Source: Ardenticatenales bacterium
Lineage (GTDB): Bacteria > Chloroflexota > Anaerolineae > Promineifilales > UBA4811
NCBI GenBank assembly: GCA_013139935.1
Contig: WSZX01000367.1
Coordinates: forward strand, 1-6,489
Direction: 5' to 3'
DNA length: 6,489 nucleotides
A program made the translations under genes and the position numbers. Numbering within the stretch: position 1 is the first letter of the stretch; the number at the start of each line of letters is the position of its first letter. Of this stretch, positions 5,849 through 6,489 are shown piece after piece. The notes under the pieces are model-generated. The model did not search any database. It had not been told where the DNA came from and was given only the letters and a program-made list of their open reading frames with translations.

Positions 5849-5878
5849 GTCGGAGCGCACCGGGCGAGTTCCTGAGGG
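5843..5878 (+). repeat. Inverted repeat CCCTCAG / CTGAGGG
   Basis: A perfect 7-bp inverted repeat, CCCTCAG (5843-5849) and CTGAGGG (5872-5878), encloses 22 nt. It competes with the outer helix of copy B, since both use CTCCC around 5841-5845, so the two could be alternative folds. An A-rich, not T-rich, tract follows at 5884-5890, so it is not a standard plus-strand terminator. Confidence 0.4.
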
Positions 5879-6080
5879 TCGGGGAAGAAAAAGGCCTGCA
5901 GCGGGGGGAGAGAGGCGTGTGGGTGCGCCACCTCTACCAGCTCAGCTTTTTCAGCCTGGAACTGCTCAGGCAGCGGCTTCTGTCGTGCTTTTCGCCACCC
6001 CTGCCAGCTTTCTTACTGCAGCAGCGGAACTGCAGAGGGGACAGCGCGTCGTATGTATTCCTACACCCTCTTCCCTGCAT
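5879..6080. other. Intergenic region without a recognisable gene
   Basis: About 200 nt between the copy B element and the next promoter. It has frames open on both strands, but none shows family motifs, a credible start site or coherent composition. CTGCAG occurs three times (5897-5902, 6017-6022, 6031-6036), the last two in a weak possible hairpin with CCCCT/AGGGG arms (about 5998-6039). I see nothing else of note. Confidence 0.5.
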
Positions 6081-6109
6081 TTTACGGGTCGGCGCGTTTT
6101 TGATATAAT
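6081..6109 (+). promoter_or_regulatory. Extended -10 promoter of the thioredoxin-like gene
   Basis: TTTACG (6081-6086), a 17-nt spacer and a perfect TATAAT (6104-6109), preceded by the extended -10 dinucleotide TG (6101-6102), form a convincing sigma-70-type promoter. Transcription would start near 6116, leaving a leader of about 72 nt before the GTG at 6188. Confidence 0.7.
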
Positions 6110-6143
6110 GCGCGGCGCTTTCGGTGCGGTTGGTGGGTCGGAG

Positions 6144-6189
6144 ACCTGGCCCGATGGAGCCTTCTGAGTGGTTGAGGGAGAAACCAGGT
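6144..6189 (+). promoter_or_regulatory. Ribosome-binding site and start-occluding stem of the thioredoxin-like gene
   Basis: GAGGGAG (6174-6180) is a good Shine-Dalgarno 7 nt before the GTG at 6188 and decides that start. In the mRNA leader, ACCTGG (6144-6149) is perfectly complementary to CCAGGT (6184-6189), which covers the first two bases of the start codon and would place the Shine-Dalgarno in the loop. This could reduce initiation; six pairs over a 34-nt loop may also be chance. Confidence 0.4.
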
Positions 6190-6489
6190 GCGAAGGATAG
6201 CCCTTCTTGTTGCAGCGACCGTTGTAGTGACGGCCGGGTGGGTGTGCTGGCCCGAGTCAGTTCGTGCGCAAGAGTCGCCCGTCGTGCACGCCGTCCTCTT
6301 TCATTCGCCCGCCTGTGGCCATTGTAGCATTGTCATCGAAGAGGTTCTGCCACCTCTCCAAGAAAGATATGGTGGCCAGTTGGACATCCTCATGCTGGAC
6401 ACCTCTCTGCCTCGAAATCTTGATGCGTATCAATCTGCGTTCGAGATGCTCCGGCCGGAAGCTGACCGCCGTGGGGTTCCTGCCCTCGC
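6188..6489 (+). CDS. Secreted thioredoxin-fold protein with CGHC motif, C-terminus beyond the right edge
   Basis: The first 100 residues of an exported thiol-redox protein, cut by the window end. MRRIALLVAATVVVTAGWVCWPESVRAQES is a signal peptide with an arginine n-region, hydrophobic core and likely cleavage after VRA. The mature part shows the start of a thioredoxin fold: VVHAVLFHSPACGHC (redox cysteines C43 and C46), a helix VIEEVLPPLQERYGG, the strand LDILMLDTS, and RRGVPAL at 95-100, where VP is the expected cis-proline site facing the active cysteines. The GTG start is supported by the Shine-Dalgarno and by an in-frame TGA at 6173-6175. Similar Chloroflexota proteins sometimes continue into or lie beside a VKOR-type membrane domain that reoxidises them; whether that is so here lies outside the window. 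Confidence 0.85.
   Translation, partial: MRRIALLVAATVVVTAGWVCWPESVRAQESPVVHAVLFHSPACGHCSIVIEEVLPPLQERYGGQLDILMLDTSLPRNLDAYQSAFEMLRPEADRRGVPAL

Noticed and set aside
5644..5931. Minus-strand open frame that shows translated similarity to a minus frame over copy A
   Set aside because: The similarity follows from the DNA repeat itself. The frames are interrupted by indels between copies and neither has a credible start.
5760..6167. Plus-strand open frames of 113-135 codons in the spacer before the thioredoxin-like gene
   Set aside because: They cross the repeat element and the promoter, have no Shine-Dalgarno or domain, and are of low coding quality.

Overview
This moderately GC-rich window most resembles a member of the Chloroflexota, probably Anaerolineae. 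The assignment is inference. It rests on three things: an N-terminal helical-repeat module of the 'AWLWLSG...CLENVLTIDPEN' type fused to a zinc ribbon and a Yip1-like membrane domain; the style of the secreted CGHC thioredoxin-like protein at the right edge; and frequent GTG/TTG starts. There are no mobile-element genes, CRISPR arrays, rRNAs or tRNAs.

Layout: the left two thirds (1-3728) is read on the minus strand. From its upstream end it encodes a TPR-like/zinc-ribbon/Yip1-type membrane protein (3728-2454), a Nudix hydrolase starting 11 nt later (2442-1963), a Tat-exported L,D-transpeptidase after 82 nt (1880-813), a 244-nt gap, and a small secreted protein (568-275). The stop of that small gene overlaps, by GTGA, the GTG start of a further gene that runs off the left edge (278-1). 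The right third is read on the plus strand: a PiT-family phosphate transporter (4070-5062) and, 6 nt later, its DUF47/PhoU-like partner (5069-5698). After a 489-nt spacer comes a secreted thioredoxin-fold protein (6188 to the right edge, incomplete).

The 341-nt divergent spacer at 3729-4069 and the 489-nt spacer at 5699-6187 each carry a copy of the same diverged intergenic element, in the same orientation and flanking the phosphate-transport pair. Each copy has two conserved blocks. Between them lies a hairpin that differs in sequence and length but ends at the same place, just before a GAGAGnGATTGG motif. This is the most unusual structure in the window and is not explained by any gene. The transporter has a near-consensus sigma-70-type promoter only 13 nt upstream of its ATG, so its mRNA is probably leaderless or nearly so. 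The thioredoxin-like gene has an extended -10 promoter.

Functionally, pit and DUF47 form a well-known low-affinity phosphate uptake unit. The Nudix enzyme would sanitise nucleotides, the L,D-transpeptidase would act on the cell wall, and the CGHC protein on extracytoplasmic thiols. No common pathway links the minus-strand genes; they may simply be co-transcribed.
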